Positions 24,601 through 33,600 of a stretch of 64,000 bases of DNA are shown one piece after another. The first letter of the stretch is position 1. The number at the start of each line of letters is the position of its first letter. The notes beneath the pieces are model-generated. The model searched no databases. It worked only from the letters and a program-made list of their open reading frames with translations, and was not told the origin of the DNA. A program made the translations under genes and the position numbers. The DNA comes from Amyelois transitella (taxonomy: Eukaryota > Arthropoda > Insecta > Lepidoptera > Pyralidae), in the NCBI RefSeq assembly GCF_032362555.1, contig NC_083529.1, forward strand, positions 1,302,001-1,366,000, given 5' to 3'.

Positions 24601-26748
24601 TTACGAGATACTAACTCAACGATACTGTGTTTTATAATAAATACTTACAAATACAGATAAACATCCAAGACCCAGGCCAATCATAAAAAGTTATTTTCTC
24701 ATCATGCCCTGGCCGGGATTCGAACCCGGGACCTCCGATGTCACAGACAAGCATACAACCGCTGCGCCACATAGGCTGTCATATATCATGTATGTATGTT
24801 AAGTTACCTAAAAATACTTACACCATCACTAAATGTGATATTAAAAGGCCTGACACTCGTATCCTGCTTCCCCTTCAAAGACTCATCACCCCACCATTCT
24901 TCGTAATTCAGGTTGGGTATCGGTGGGGGTGGTTGGAGGAACAGCCAGTAACCCAAGCCGAGGATCACCACAGCTGGTATCAAGAGCAGCCATAACAAGG
25001 CGCGAATCAGACGAGACTATAAATTAAAACATGTATATTTAAAAAAAAATAAGTTCCTTTTTCGAAAAAGGTATCGTATTTTTTTTTTTTTTGAGAAAAG
25101 AAACATTAATACAGTCTCAACTGGGTGATTTTTTTAAAATATGTTTTATATAAATTGATAATTTTACATACATACATATAGTCACGCGTATATCCCTTGC
25201 GGTAGACAGAGCCAACAGTCTTTTAAAGACTGAAAGGCCACAGTCAGCCGTGTGGCAAAATTTTATTTTTTTTAGAAGCTTCAGAACAAACAGCATTGCA
25301 ACATTTTCATCGAACGTCGATTCACAAATATGCGCCTCTTTAATCTAAATCGTTAACGAATGCACATTTTGTACATTAAATCAACATGTATTACCAGGTA
25401 ATCCTAAAACTGTTATGTTGTATTTAATCTATACTCTATACTAATATTATAAAGCTGAAGTGTTTGTTTGTTTGAACGCGCTAATCTCAGGGACCACTGG
25501 TTCGAATTGAAAAATTATATTTGTGTTGAGTAGACCATTTATCGAGGAAGGCTTTAGGCTATATAACATCACGCTGCAACTATAAGGAGCAAAGAAATAA
25601 TGGAAAATGTGAAAAAAAAAACGGGGTAAATCATTCATACTTGAGGGCTTCAATGATGCCCATAATAACTATTCCACGCGGCCGAAGTCACGAGCACAGC
25701 TAGTTTTTGCATAATTTTAAGGTCGCTACCGCCATGACACCAATAGCTAATACTATTAAATAATTGTGCGCTAATAACGTGATCATTTTCCCGTTTGATA
25801 ATTTATAGTATACCTTCACCTTCTTTACCTGACTTAACCGCTATTACATACCTACATACAGTCACGTCTCTATTCCTAGCGGGGTTGACAGAACAAACAG
25901 TCTTGAAATGTCTAAAAGGCCACGTTTAGCTATAGGGCTTTATGGATGGAATTGAGATTGAAATAATGAGAGGTTGCTAACCCATCGCCTAAAAGAAAAA
26001 TCCCAAGTTTTTTAGCCTATCCCTTAGTCGCCTTTTACTACATCCATGGGAAAGAGATGGAGTGGTCCTATTCTCTTTTCTATTGGTGCCGGGAACCACA
26101 CGGAATCCGCTATTATTTCTTGATACTTATCGCTGATCGAACGAACTGGCAAAATATGGTCGAACCGAATAAATATAACCCTCCTTTTTTCTTCGCCGTA
26201 GTCGGGTAAAAAGCAATGTAAAGGTAAACCCAGGTTCAAATCTAGAGGCTTTAGATACTAATGACTCTTTTCTGAAGTGTGTACTGAAATTAATTTGTAA
26301 CTTAAACCAGCAGTTCCTGAGATTAGCGCGTTCAAACAAACAAACAAACAAACTCAGCTTTATAATATTAGTGTAAATAAAAAATTTTTTTTGCGCAATA
26401 TGGGTACAATCAGGTCTTTTTCAGATATTGCAAAATATTTATAAGTTAATAGCTGTGCCCGCGACTTCATCCGCGTGGAATAGTTATGTTGGGCATCATT
26501 AAAGCCCTCAAGGATGAATAATTTTCCCCGTTTTTTTTCACATTTACCATTATTATTTCTTCGCTCCTAGAAGTTGCAGCGTGATGTTATAATTATAGCC
26601 TAAAGCCTTCTTCGATAAATGGTCTATTCAACACAAAAATAATTTTTCAATTCGAACCAAAAGTTTCTGAGATTAGAGCGTCACAAACAAAGTCTTCAGC
26701 TTTATAATATTAGTACAGATTAAATTGATAAACACGCACCTTGGCCAT
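18630..26748 (-). CDS. JHEH: Juvenile hormone epoxide hydrolase, gene 1
   Basis: Hydrates the epoxide of juvenile hormone to the diol; a microsomal alpha/beta-hydrolase-fold enzyme. Coding exons on the minus strand, in order: 26748-26740 (ATGGCCAAG, inferred), 25016-24822, 23425-23198, 22415-22254, 21504-21358, 20751-20562, 19486-19249, 18852-18630. All have AG/GT borders and matching phases, giving about 463 residues. The N-terminal anchor LLWLLLIPAVVILGLG is followed by the QPPPPIP linker and EEWWG. HGWPGS (oxyanion) is at residue 157; the inferred triad is Asp232 in QGGDWG, Glu405 in AKYE and His432 in GGHF. The two lid tyrosines are present (GYYHLQ, RIYAES). The protein ends in KDEL. Sense RS tails sit just upstream of the exons at 19486 and 20751. 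The mini first exon is the least certain part. Confidence 0.9.
19501..19769 (-). mobile_element. RS repeat, full length, upstream of JHEH gene 1 exon
   Basis: Complete copy in the sense of gene 1, with ATGAGATT on both sides. Its tail starts 14 bp before the exon ending at 19486. Confidence 0.92.
19899..20161 (+). mobile_element. Small non-autonomous Helitron (AAGCTGAAGAG type)
   Basis: TCTATACTAATATTATAAAGC to CGCGAGCACAGCTTG; in an intron of JHEH gene 1. Confidence 0.8.
20769..20962 (-). mobile_element. RS repeat, older copy, upstream of JHEH gene 1 exon
   Basis: Diverged, head lost; in the sense of gene 1. The tail lies about 17 bp before the exon starting at 20751. Confidence 0.8.
21619..21700 (+). 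mobile_element. RS repeat, 5' fragment
   Basis: GAATAGGACC to GGGCTAGCAACCT with the middle partly deleted. Confidence 0.7.
21735..21890 (+). mobile_element. Fragment of another LINE reverse-transcriptase C-terminus
   Basis: An open frame gives KRSLLDVAKDDMRANGL followed by DAENLVKWREKSRKADP. This matches the conserved tail of RTE/CR1-like reverse transcriptases (LDVVKDDM...W...S..ADP pattern). It lies in an intron of JHEH gene 1. Family recognised from memory. Confidence 0.6.
21963..22165 (+). repeat. rF repeat (MITE-like)
   Basis: CCGTAAAAAGTTGTGAGATCC to a short hairpin end GCCTGATT...ATTCAGGC. An inverted relative lies at 53050-53370. Confidence 0.6.
22464..22905 (-). mobile_element. 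tRNA-derived SINE, split by a retropepsin fragment
   Basis: The tRNA-like head with B box (reversed GGGATTTGAACCCGG-type) is at about 22840-22905 and the tail (AACTTGTGTTACGAGATAC) at 22464-22560; 22565-22788 is foreign. Confidence 0.75.
22565..22788 (+). mobile_element. Retropepsin fragment of a BEL/Pao-like retrotransposon
   Basis: The open frame from about 22579 to 22788 reads VREVLDSGSTSSLMTEKLC, the aspartic-protease region (DSGS in place of DTG) of BEL/Pao-type elements. It sits exactly between the two halves of a tRNA-derived SINE on the other strand. About 70 residues only; no reverse transcriptase or LTR seen nearby. Confidence 0.6.
22946..23187 (+). mobile_element. RS repeat, older variant
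   Basis: Near complete; the head carries the CTTTAGAATAGG variant also seen at 4841 and 40410. Confidence 0.85.
23570..23700 (+). repeat. rE repeat
   Basis: CTGCAAAGGTTGCGGAGGTC and GGATCATTTCCAATGGCGCACC. Short eroded relatives occur near 2170-2260, 20340-20430, 28900-29000, 29080, 30265-30360, 37370-37430, 38240-38300, 44225-44320, 48285-48370 and 58462-58540. Confidence 0.6.
23748..23920 (+). repeat. rC repeat
   Basis: ATTACTTAATGACGTGACATC to CAGCATTTTAACCGGACGTC; in an intron of JHEH gene 1. Confidence 0.75.
24045..24220 (-). mobile_element. RS repeat, 3' two thirds
   Basis: Reversed copy lacking the head. Confidence 0.85.
24257..24474 (+). mobile_element. RS repeat
   Basis: Head GCCGTGCGGTTGCCGGC to GTTGGATCTGTCTAC. 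It is followed at 24475-24530 by two RS tails in opposite orientation. Confidence 0.85.
24541..24776 (-). mobile_element. tRNA-derived SINE
   Basis: Reversed copy: box B as GGGATTCGAACCCGGG, box A near CGCTGCGCCACA, body AACATCCAAGACCCAGGCC, tail side ACTCAACGATACTG. Confidence 0.85.
25166..25256 (-). mobile_element. RS repeat, 3' part
   Basis: Tail plus about 75 bp, ending at CAGCCGTGTGGC. It lies 150 bp upstream of the gene 1 anchor exon, in sense. Confidence 0.8.
25257..25382 (+). repeat. rC repeat, 3' part
   Basis: GCAACATTTTCATCGAACGTC and following. Confidence 0.65.
25435..25703 (+). mobile_element. Small non-autonomous Helitron (AAGCTGAAGAG type)
   Basis: TCTATACTAATATTATAAAGC to ACGAGCACAGCTAG|T, complete. 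Confidence 0.85.
25843..26104 (-). mobile_element. RS repeat, full length
   Basis: Complete reversed copy flanked by CCGCTATTA on both sides. Confidence 0.92.
26283..26375 (-). mobile_element. Helitron 5' fragment
   Basis: Reversed first 90 bp of the AAGCTGAAGAG-type Helitron; the right end is lost. Confidence 0.65.
26448..26719 (-). mobile_element. Small non-autonomous Helitron (AAGCTGAAGAG type)
   Basis: Reversed complete copy ending 21 bp from the candidate first exon of JHEH gene 1. Confidence 0.82.
26740..26748 (-). CDS. JHEH: Candidate first coding exon (Met-Ala-Lys) of JHEH gene 1
   Basis: On the minus strand ATGGCCAAG is followed at once by GTGCGTG, a usable donor. The next exon begins after TTTATAG at 25016 and has no ATG in frame before the membrane anchor (TCT CGT CTG ATT...). 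Both are phase 0, so they join as Met-Ala-Lys-Ser-Arg-Leu-Ile-Arg before the anchor. Not proven without transcripts. Confidence 0.5.
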
Positions 26749-26996
26749 TATACAGTAAATCCTACAATATTTTCTTCAATAATAATGCAATCTTTCACTT
26801 CAAACTATAAAATTCTTAATTCATCTTTTTATTTATCTTTTTTTACACATGTTGCTCGTGGACACTTGCACATTGAAAGTGAATTTCGCGACGACTGAGT
26901 TTATCAGCAAAGATAATAACTGAGATTAAAACTCTGATACATTGAAAACCATTTATGAATTTGTAACATTAATTAATTGCATAATGTTTATATTTG

Positions 26997-27213
26997 CCGT
27001 GTGGTTCCCGGCACGGGCAAAGGGCGACTAAGGGATAGGCTTATAAACTTGGGATTCTTCTTTTAGGCGATGGGCTAGCAACCCGTCACTATTTGAATCT
27101 CAATTCTATCATTAAGCCAAACAGCTGAACGTGGCCTATCAGTCTTTTGAAGACTGTTGGCTCTGTCTACCCCGTAAGGGATAAAGACGTGATCATATAT
27201 TATGTATGTATGT
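26997..27213 (+). mobile_element. RS repeat with small internal deletion
   Basis: The head joins directly to AAAGGGCGACTAAGG; the rest is complete. Confidence 0.88.
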
Positions 27214-27312
27214 ATTTATATTTTAATAAGTTACAATTACGACTACAAAAAAAGCTTAACTCTGATTAATTATATTGAAAAAGGACCTTTTATCTCATTA
27301 TTATTACTTAAT

Positions 27313-27522
27313 GCCGTGTTGTTTCCGGCTTCTCTTTCAGATGGATGTCGTCAAAGTCGACTAAGGGATAGACTTTTAGACTTGGGATTTAGTTGTTACA
27401 GGCGGTGGGCTAGCAACTTGTCACTATTTGAATCTCAATTCTATCATAAAGCCTAACAGCTGAACGTGGCCTGACAGACTTTCAAGACAGCTTGCTTTGT
27501 CTACCCCGCGTGGGATATAGAC
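27313..27522 (+). mobile_element. RS repeat, older copy
   Basis: Head GCCGTGTTGTTTCCGGC, body diverged, no tail. Confidence 0.8.
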
Positions 27523-27654
27523 AAAGCCAGCTGTCTTGATCCAGATGATATGGATGGATTGTACTTAAAGAATATTGTACTTATTTTCATAGTCATAATA
27601 AAATAAAATAATGTTAGAATTATTGAAAATGGAATTTGTATTATACATATATAT

Positions 27655-27721
27655 AAAACATTTTGCTTGTAACACCAATATAATATTGTACTTCATATTG
27701 GTGTTACAAGCAAAATGTTTT
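27655..27721. other. Perfect 27-bp hairpin
   Basis: Arms 27655-27681 and 27695-27721 are perfectly complementary, with a 13-nt loop. The core of the arm is TTTTGCTTGTAACACCAATA. No gene around it. Confidence 0.9.
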
Positions 27722-27869
27722 AAAAACGATTCTATTTTTCACTTTTAAAATAAATCAGGAAATGACGTGTGTAAAAAAGAATATGACGGTCGACAGTCTG
27801 AAATAGTTTTTGACATTTTGCATTCAATAACTATTAGGCTCCGTCTACCGTATGTTAAAAACTTGTTAC

Positions 27870-28070
27870 TTGATAGCGAAGAAAATAACGCGCTCAGCCA
27901 ATAGCTGCGACGAATCTAAATCGCGATTACAAAGATTTCTCAGATTGGAGCACAAATACAACATCCGACTCAACATCGTCGGAGCCGCGGTTCCCCAGGC
28001 ATCATACCTAGTCTGACGGAAGATCTTCCCTTTCTCATTCATTCGGACAGGACTCCGAGCTAAGGACCGT
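27870..28070 (-). repeat. rD repeat
   Basis: Reversed copy of the element at 62832 (GGAAGATCTTCC palindrome, ACAACATCCGACTCAACATC). Confidence 0.7.
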
Positions 28071-28625
28071 GATGCCAGTAGGATTATGATAATGTGTCTG
28101 AAATTATAATAAATACAGATACAGGCAAAACCACTTACCGGATTCGTTCATTAGAAAATACAAAGTGTTACAATGATTGCATTCGCTAAGTTAGAATTTT
28201 CCCTTCGGCCTATTTTAAAAACCAAATTTTGTCTGTTTGTTTGTTTTTTATCTCTTTATTGCCCTATTCATTTATTAAAAAAGAACAGTCGTAAGATTTA
28301 GAAGAATAATGTACAATGGCTGACTTATCCCAATTTGATAAGGTAGAATTTTCGGAAGTACCATAATGGCGGAAGTCCCAGGCATCCGCCAGTTAGTTTA
28401 CAAAATAGGGAAAGTGTAGGAGTTACTACATTACATGTTCCTTATAATCCAGTTTCGTACGATTGCATTAAGTGAAAAAAAATGGAGGTCCTAAGATCTT
28501 AAGGTACCTACCTATTATAAGCTAAGGGTAATTTTTTATCATTAGATAATTGTTTTCTTTCTTTGTCGAATGAAAACAGATTTATGAGATAAAAATGCAA
28601 TGGTGTAAAGCTGTTTCGCTTTTTA
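28070..28625. other. No gene seen between divergent JHEH genes 1 and 2
   Basis: Unique-looking sequence. With 28860-30480 it forms the head-to-head spacer that should contain both promoters. Confidence 0.4.
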
Positions 28626-28858
28626 TTATAACATGAAACGGGAAGTGGGAAGACCTAGTCGAACGTATCTTGATCAAATTAAGGACGTCCTGGTAAAGGG
28701 TCAGGTCAAAAGTACCCGAAACCGTTGAGCTTGCATGAAGAGAGTTATGAATGTGGATGAAGCGAAGGTAGTTATGCAGAGATCGTGGCAAGTGGAAAGA
28801 GGTAGTCTCTGCCTACCCCTCCGGGAAAGAGGCGTGATTTTATGTATGTATGTATGTA
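28626..28858 (+). mobile_element. 5'-truncated RTE LINE copy
   Basis: About 230 bp of the LINE 3' end ending in GCGTGATTTTATGTATG with a TATG tail. It lies between JHEH genes 1 and 2. Confidence 0.85.
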
Positions 28859-29907
28859 TGAAACGGGACAGCGATAGTTTTTCGCGAGTTAAAAACGTCG
28901 ACGCGCGTTTCATGCCAGCTCCACAGTAAGTCCCGATGACGTCATCACCACTCTGGAGATGAGTCCGAGGTCCATCGACGACCACGGTTTTTACCCGAAG
29001 CGACTCTTGTCTGACCTTTTTTTGTGCCTACAGAGACGAAATAAATACTTTTTTACTTTTACTTTACTTTTACCTCCGCAACCTTTGCAGGGAAACCTAA
29101 TCTATATTTAATTATGAATAAATATTCAGTTGTCTGAACAATTACCTATCATTCCCACATCTAGCTTAAGATAATTCATTAGCACTCTTAGATATTTTTT
29201 TATCGATTACAGTTTGATAATTCGTCTTTTATCGATAAAAAATTTCAACGTCCGGTTAATGAATGAAGACTTTGGACTTTGATAATTGAAATGTTTAGTT
29301 CTAATGTAAGTAATACCGCTTATTCCCTGCAAAAGTTACTTGGGAACTTAAAGATAAATTACTAATTTATATGAAAGTTTTTAGTATTATAAAATACATA
29401 CGTATGAGAAGAGAAAAGTAAGAATTTCAAAAATTTGTTATATTTTGACAGGTGTTCTGAAATTAAGTTTGTCTTACTTAAAAATGAGTTAACTTAGCCA
29501 ATCATTAGCCAATTTATCGATTCAATATTCCTTACATCCTTCGATCAATTAAAAAAAACATTTCGGCCTCGATAAATCGATGCAATCGAGTGGAAAAACG
29601 ATTATGTATCACTTTAAACTAGACTGTTTGTATACGAACCATTTTGTAGTTTTAGTATCTTAAAAAATTAATAAATAAGGTATTTTATTCATTAGAAAGT
29701 TGAAACTAATTTTATCTCTAGTTTAAAGGTAAGAATTAACATAGTTTAAAGTAATTTCTGTTTTATAACTATGAAATTAAGTTTTTTTTAAATTATTTTT
29801 TTTAAATATTACACAAACTATGAAATTAAGTTTTTTTTAAAATAAATAATAATTATTTTTAATACATTTCTAGTGTTTTACTAGTAATTTTGAAGTTTTA
29901 CAAGAAA

Positions 29908-29985
29908 CATACATACATAAATCGCGCGTCTTTCCTGGAAGGGTAGGCAGAGACCACATCTTTCCACTGGTCATGAAGAGAAACA
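29908..29985 (-). mobile_element. LINE 3'-end fragment
   Basis: CATACATACATA tail, then the reversed 3' end of the RTE LINE (CGTCTTTCCTGGAAGGGTAG), about 75 bp. Confidence 0.65.
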
Positions 29986-30007
29986 TGCAAAGTTGAATTC
30001 AGTTATA

Positions 30008-30059
30008 TTTTAAAGACTAATGTATGAGCGTACTGACGTTCATACATTATTCTTTAAAA
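30008..30059. other. 20-bp hairpin with one mismatch
   Basis: Arms 30008-30027 and 30040-30059 with a 12-nt loop; the arm includes CTAATGTATGA. Confidence 0.85.
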
Positions 30060-30484
30060 AATAACTAAGCACTGGCTCGTTCTAACTTAAAAAAGGCGGG
30101 CCAGTTTTTAAGTGCACATTTTCGGAACCTAACGCATCAACAAATTTTCAGAGTTACGCACCTTAGTTTAATTGCTAACCGTACCTCTTACGGCGTGAAA
30201 AAACATCGTGCAGAATTCTACACATTAATTTAAGCAATCATCTTTTTGTAACCATGCAAGTTTTCGGAGATCAGGTGGGAATTTCTATTAAAAACCTGAC
30301 GTATCCAAGGTCATGGTTACAGGTGTACCTCTGGCTTCTCTTTAGGAGGTGAGGACGTGACCAGGACGCCAGAAATCTGATGGTACAGTCAGCAAAATCC
30401 GTTAAAAATAAGCAAATTATTATTTTGACATTATTGCTCATCATTTTTCATATCCCAAGATATTATAAATGCTAAAGTAGTTTG

Positions 30485-30661
30485 CATACATACATACATA
30501 TAATCATGTCTATATCCCTTGCGGGGTAGACAGAGCCCACAGTCTTAAAAAGACTAATAGGCCACGTTCGGAGTAATTCCCAACAGCAGTGGCATTTCAG
30601 TCTTTTCAAGACTCATGTTGGCTCTGTCCACCACGCAAAGGATATAGACGTGATTATATGT
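30485..30661. mobile_element. Two RS 3' ends in inverted orientation before gene 2
   Basis: A reversed tail (30485-30573) and a forward tail (30589-30661) face each other. The forward one ends about 25 bp before the first coding exon of gene 2. Confidence 0.8.
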
Positions 30662-30686
30662 CATGGAATTTGTATATCCGTTCCAG

Positions 30687-33600
30687 ATGTTACCTATACT
30701 ATATTTAGCTTTACTAAGTATAGTCCATGGGTTTGAAGACTTCAGGTCTAGGCTAAACTTGACTGGACTTGACCAGGATGCGTGGTGGGGAGCCACGGAG
30801 ACAGGTCAAGCAGACACGAGAATAAAAAGAGTCAAAGTCGAGTTTCGTGATGAAGTAAGTTCATACACATTAATTAATATTTAATATTAATATTTTACCA
30901 CCCCATCTCTTTCCCATGGATGTCGTAAAAGGCGACTAAGGGATAGGTTTATAAACTTAGGATTCTTCTTTTAGGCGATGGGCTAGCAACCTGTCACTAT
31001 TTGAATCTCAGTTCTATCATTAAGCCAAATAGCTGAACGTGGCCATTCAGTCTTTTCAAGACTGTTGGCTCTGTCTACCACGCAAGGGATATAGACGTGA
31101 CCATATGTATGTATGTATGTAATATTTAATGAAAACACGTAAGTGACTATTAACCTTTTGTTGAGAGAAACGCAGACATGCGCGCGCCTAGTAAAAGTAA
31201 TACAATGAAAAGTTATACAATAACATACATACATACATACATATGGTCACGTCTATATCCCTTGCGGGGTAGACAGAGCCAACAGTCCCGAAAAGACTGA
31301 ATGGCCACGTTCAGCTATTTGGCTTAGTGATAGAATTGTGATTCAAATAGTGACAGGTTGCTAGCCCATCGCCTAAAAAAGAATCCCAAGTTTGTAAGCC
31401 TATCCCATAGTCGCCTTTGACGACATCCATTGGAAAGAGATGGAGTGGTCCTATTCTTTTTTGTATTGGTGCCGGGAACCACACGGCACGGTTAATACAA
31501 TAAACTAGTGCGTATATATTTATTTTTTATGTTATTTTTTGATTTTTCAGATGATTGAAGACCTAAAATACAGATTGCATCACCGTCGGCCTATAATCCC
31601 TACGCTTCAAGGCGCCTGGTTTGAATACGGGATGAATTCTGGAATAGTTGAAGATTGGCTTCAATATTGGGAGAAGGAGTATCCCTTTAAACAAAGACAG
31701 GATAAAATGAATCAATTCCCACATTACGTTACTAATGTACAGGGTCTGGATATACATTTTGTTAGAGTTCGACCTCAGAAAGTAAGTACACGTTACATAT
31801 AATCACGTCTATATCCCTTGCGGGGTAGACAGAGCCAACAGTCTTAAAAAGAATGATAGGCCACTTTCAGCTGTTAGGCTTGATGATAGAATTGATATTC
31901 AAATAGTGATAGGTTGCTAGCCCGTCGCCTAAAAGAAGAATACAATTTATAAGACTATCCCTTAGTCGCCTTTTACGACATACATAGGGAAGAGAATAGG
32001 AGCACTCATTCTTTTGATAATAATCTATCAATATAGACTTGACTATATGTATGTAGGTATGTAGATGTAAAAGTAGACAAAAAGAACATATGTAGATTGT
32101 ATGTTTATTTATTAATAAGTTTATAATTATATATATTTAGTGGATAGGTATATATCTATTATCTGTATTTCTTATATATATTATATTGTTGCTAATAAAT
32201 AACACAGTGACTTGCCGCATTTTACTGAATTATACATATATTTCCTTTATTGTTTGCCGGTTGACTGGAAGAGATCCCTTCATGGGATAAGTCCGCCATT
32301 GCAAGTGATTTGTTTCTTTTATAACTATGTACTTACTATTATCTTGTTACTGTGTAAATTTCTTTGCAATAAAGATATTACAAACAAACAAACAAAGAAC
32401 AATTTTTTGTAGGTTCCAAAAGGTGTAGAAGTGGTGCCCCTGATAATAATGGATGGGTGGCCGAGCTCCTTTGTCGGCTTCTACGAGGTCATACCTCGTC
32501 TTACGGCCTTGAGTAAGCATAGAGACTTTGCTGTTGAAGTTATCTACCCGTCCATACCAGGATTTACACTTTCTGAGGTAAGATTTCCAACATTCTATCT
32601 TTTGCCGAAGTTACGAACTATAACTGATTTTAAACATACATATATACATGTGGTCACGTCTATATCCCTAGCGGGGTAGACAGAGCCAACAGTCTTGAAA
32701 AGACTGAATGGCCACGTTCAGCGATTTATCTTAATGATAGAATTGAGACTCAAATAGTGACAGGTTGCTAACCAATCGCCTAAAAAAGAAATCCCAAATT
32801 TGTTAGCCCATTCCTTAGTCGCCTTTTACGACACCCATGGGAAAGAGATGGAGTGGTCGTATTCTTTTTTGTACCTATTGGTGCCGGGAACCACACGGCA
32901 CGGCATTAAAAACAACCCTGTATACATGAAATCCGAGCTTTATCAAATCCTACTCGTATAACAAGAAGCCGCCGTGTGGTTCCCGGCACCATTACAAAAG
33001 AATAGGACCACTCCATCTCTTTCCCACGGATGTCGTAAGAGCCGACTAAGGGATAGACTTGGGATTCCTCTTTAATGTAAATCCCTGCCAATCTAAGGTC
33101 TGCCGCGCCGATGGATGCATGGCTAGGGGCGAGCCTAGTCTCGAGCGTGCCACTTCCGCCATGGGGTTGGGCGACCCCCAGGTAATGGCTAGCCTTACCC
33201 TGGCATGCGGGGCTCTGCTGGGGCGGACAAAATTTTTCCCTAGCGTCTCGTGGGAATCGCATTATGAACCTTAAAAAGCATAGAAATGGCGGCGATGGTG
33301 TCCGCACCCCATCACGTCTCGTTCCCGGCGGGAGCGGTATGCGGTCTGCTGAAAGCCGCTTTGCGACGATGAATGTAAGAGGAGGAATGAAGGATAAGAT
33401 TGAGGAAGTATGCCAGATGATGGATGAAAGACGTTTGGATGTGTTGTGCGTGAATGAAACGAAGCGGAAAGGATGCGACGCGACGCAGCACGGCCCTTAC
33501 ACGGCGTATTGGTCTGGAATTTCCAGTACCAGCCGAGGCTGTCAAGGGGTCGGTCTAATTCTTTCTGCACGAATGGCTGAGTGCGTGAATGAGTATGAGT

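Larger units (their letters stand above)
28860..30480. other. Head-to-head spacer, likely promoter region of gene 2
   Basis: AT-rich. A 25-bp piece (ACTATGAAATTAAG then T-run) is directly repeated near 29768 and 29816. A possible 5' UTR exon ends AAAG|GTAAGAA near 29728. No clear TATA box chosen. Confidence 0.35.

Noticed and set aside
24804-24998. TTG as start codon of JHEH gene 1
   Set aside because: Eukaryotic genes rarely start at TTG; an upstream mini exon with ATG in the right phase explains the frame better.
26796-26815. TATA box for JHEH gene 1
   Set aside because: TATAAAA reads on the + strand, away from gene 1; no supporting initiator.
32906-33307. 133-codon minus-strand frame over the LINE leader
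   Set aside because: Antisense of the LINE 5' region; no independent evidence of a gene.
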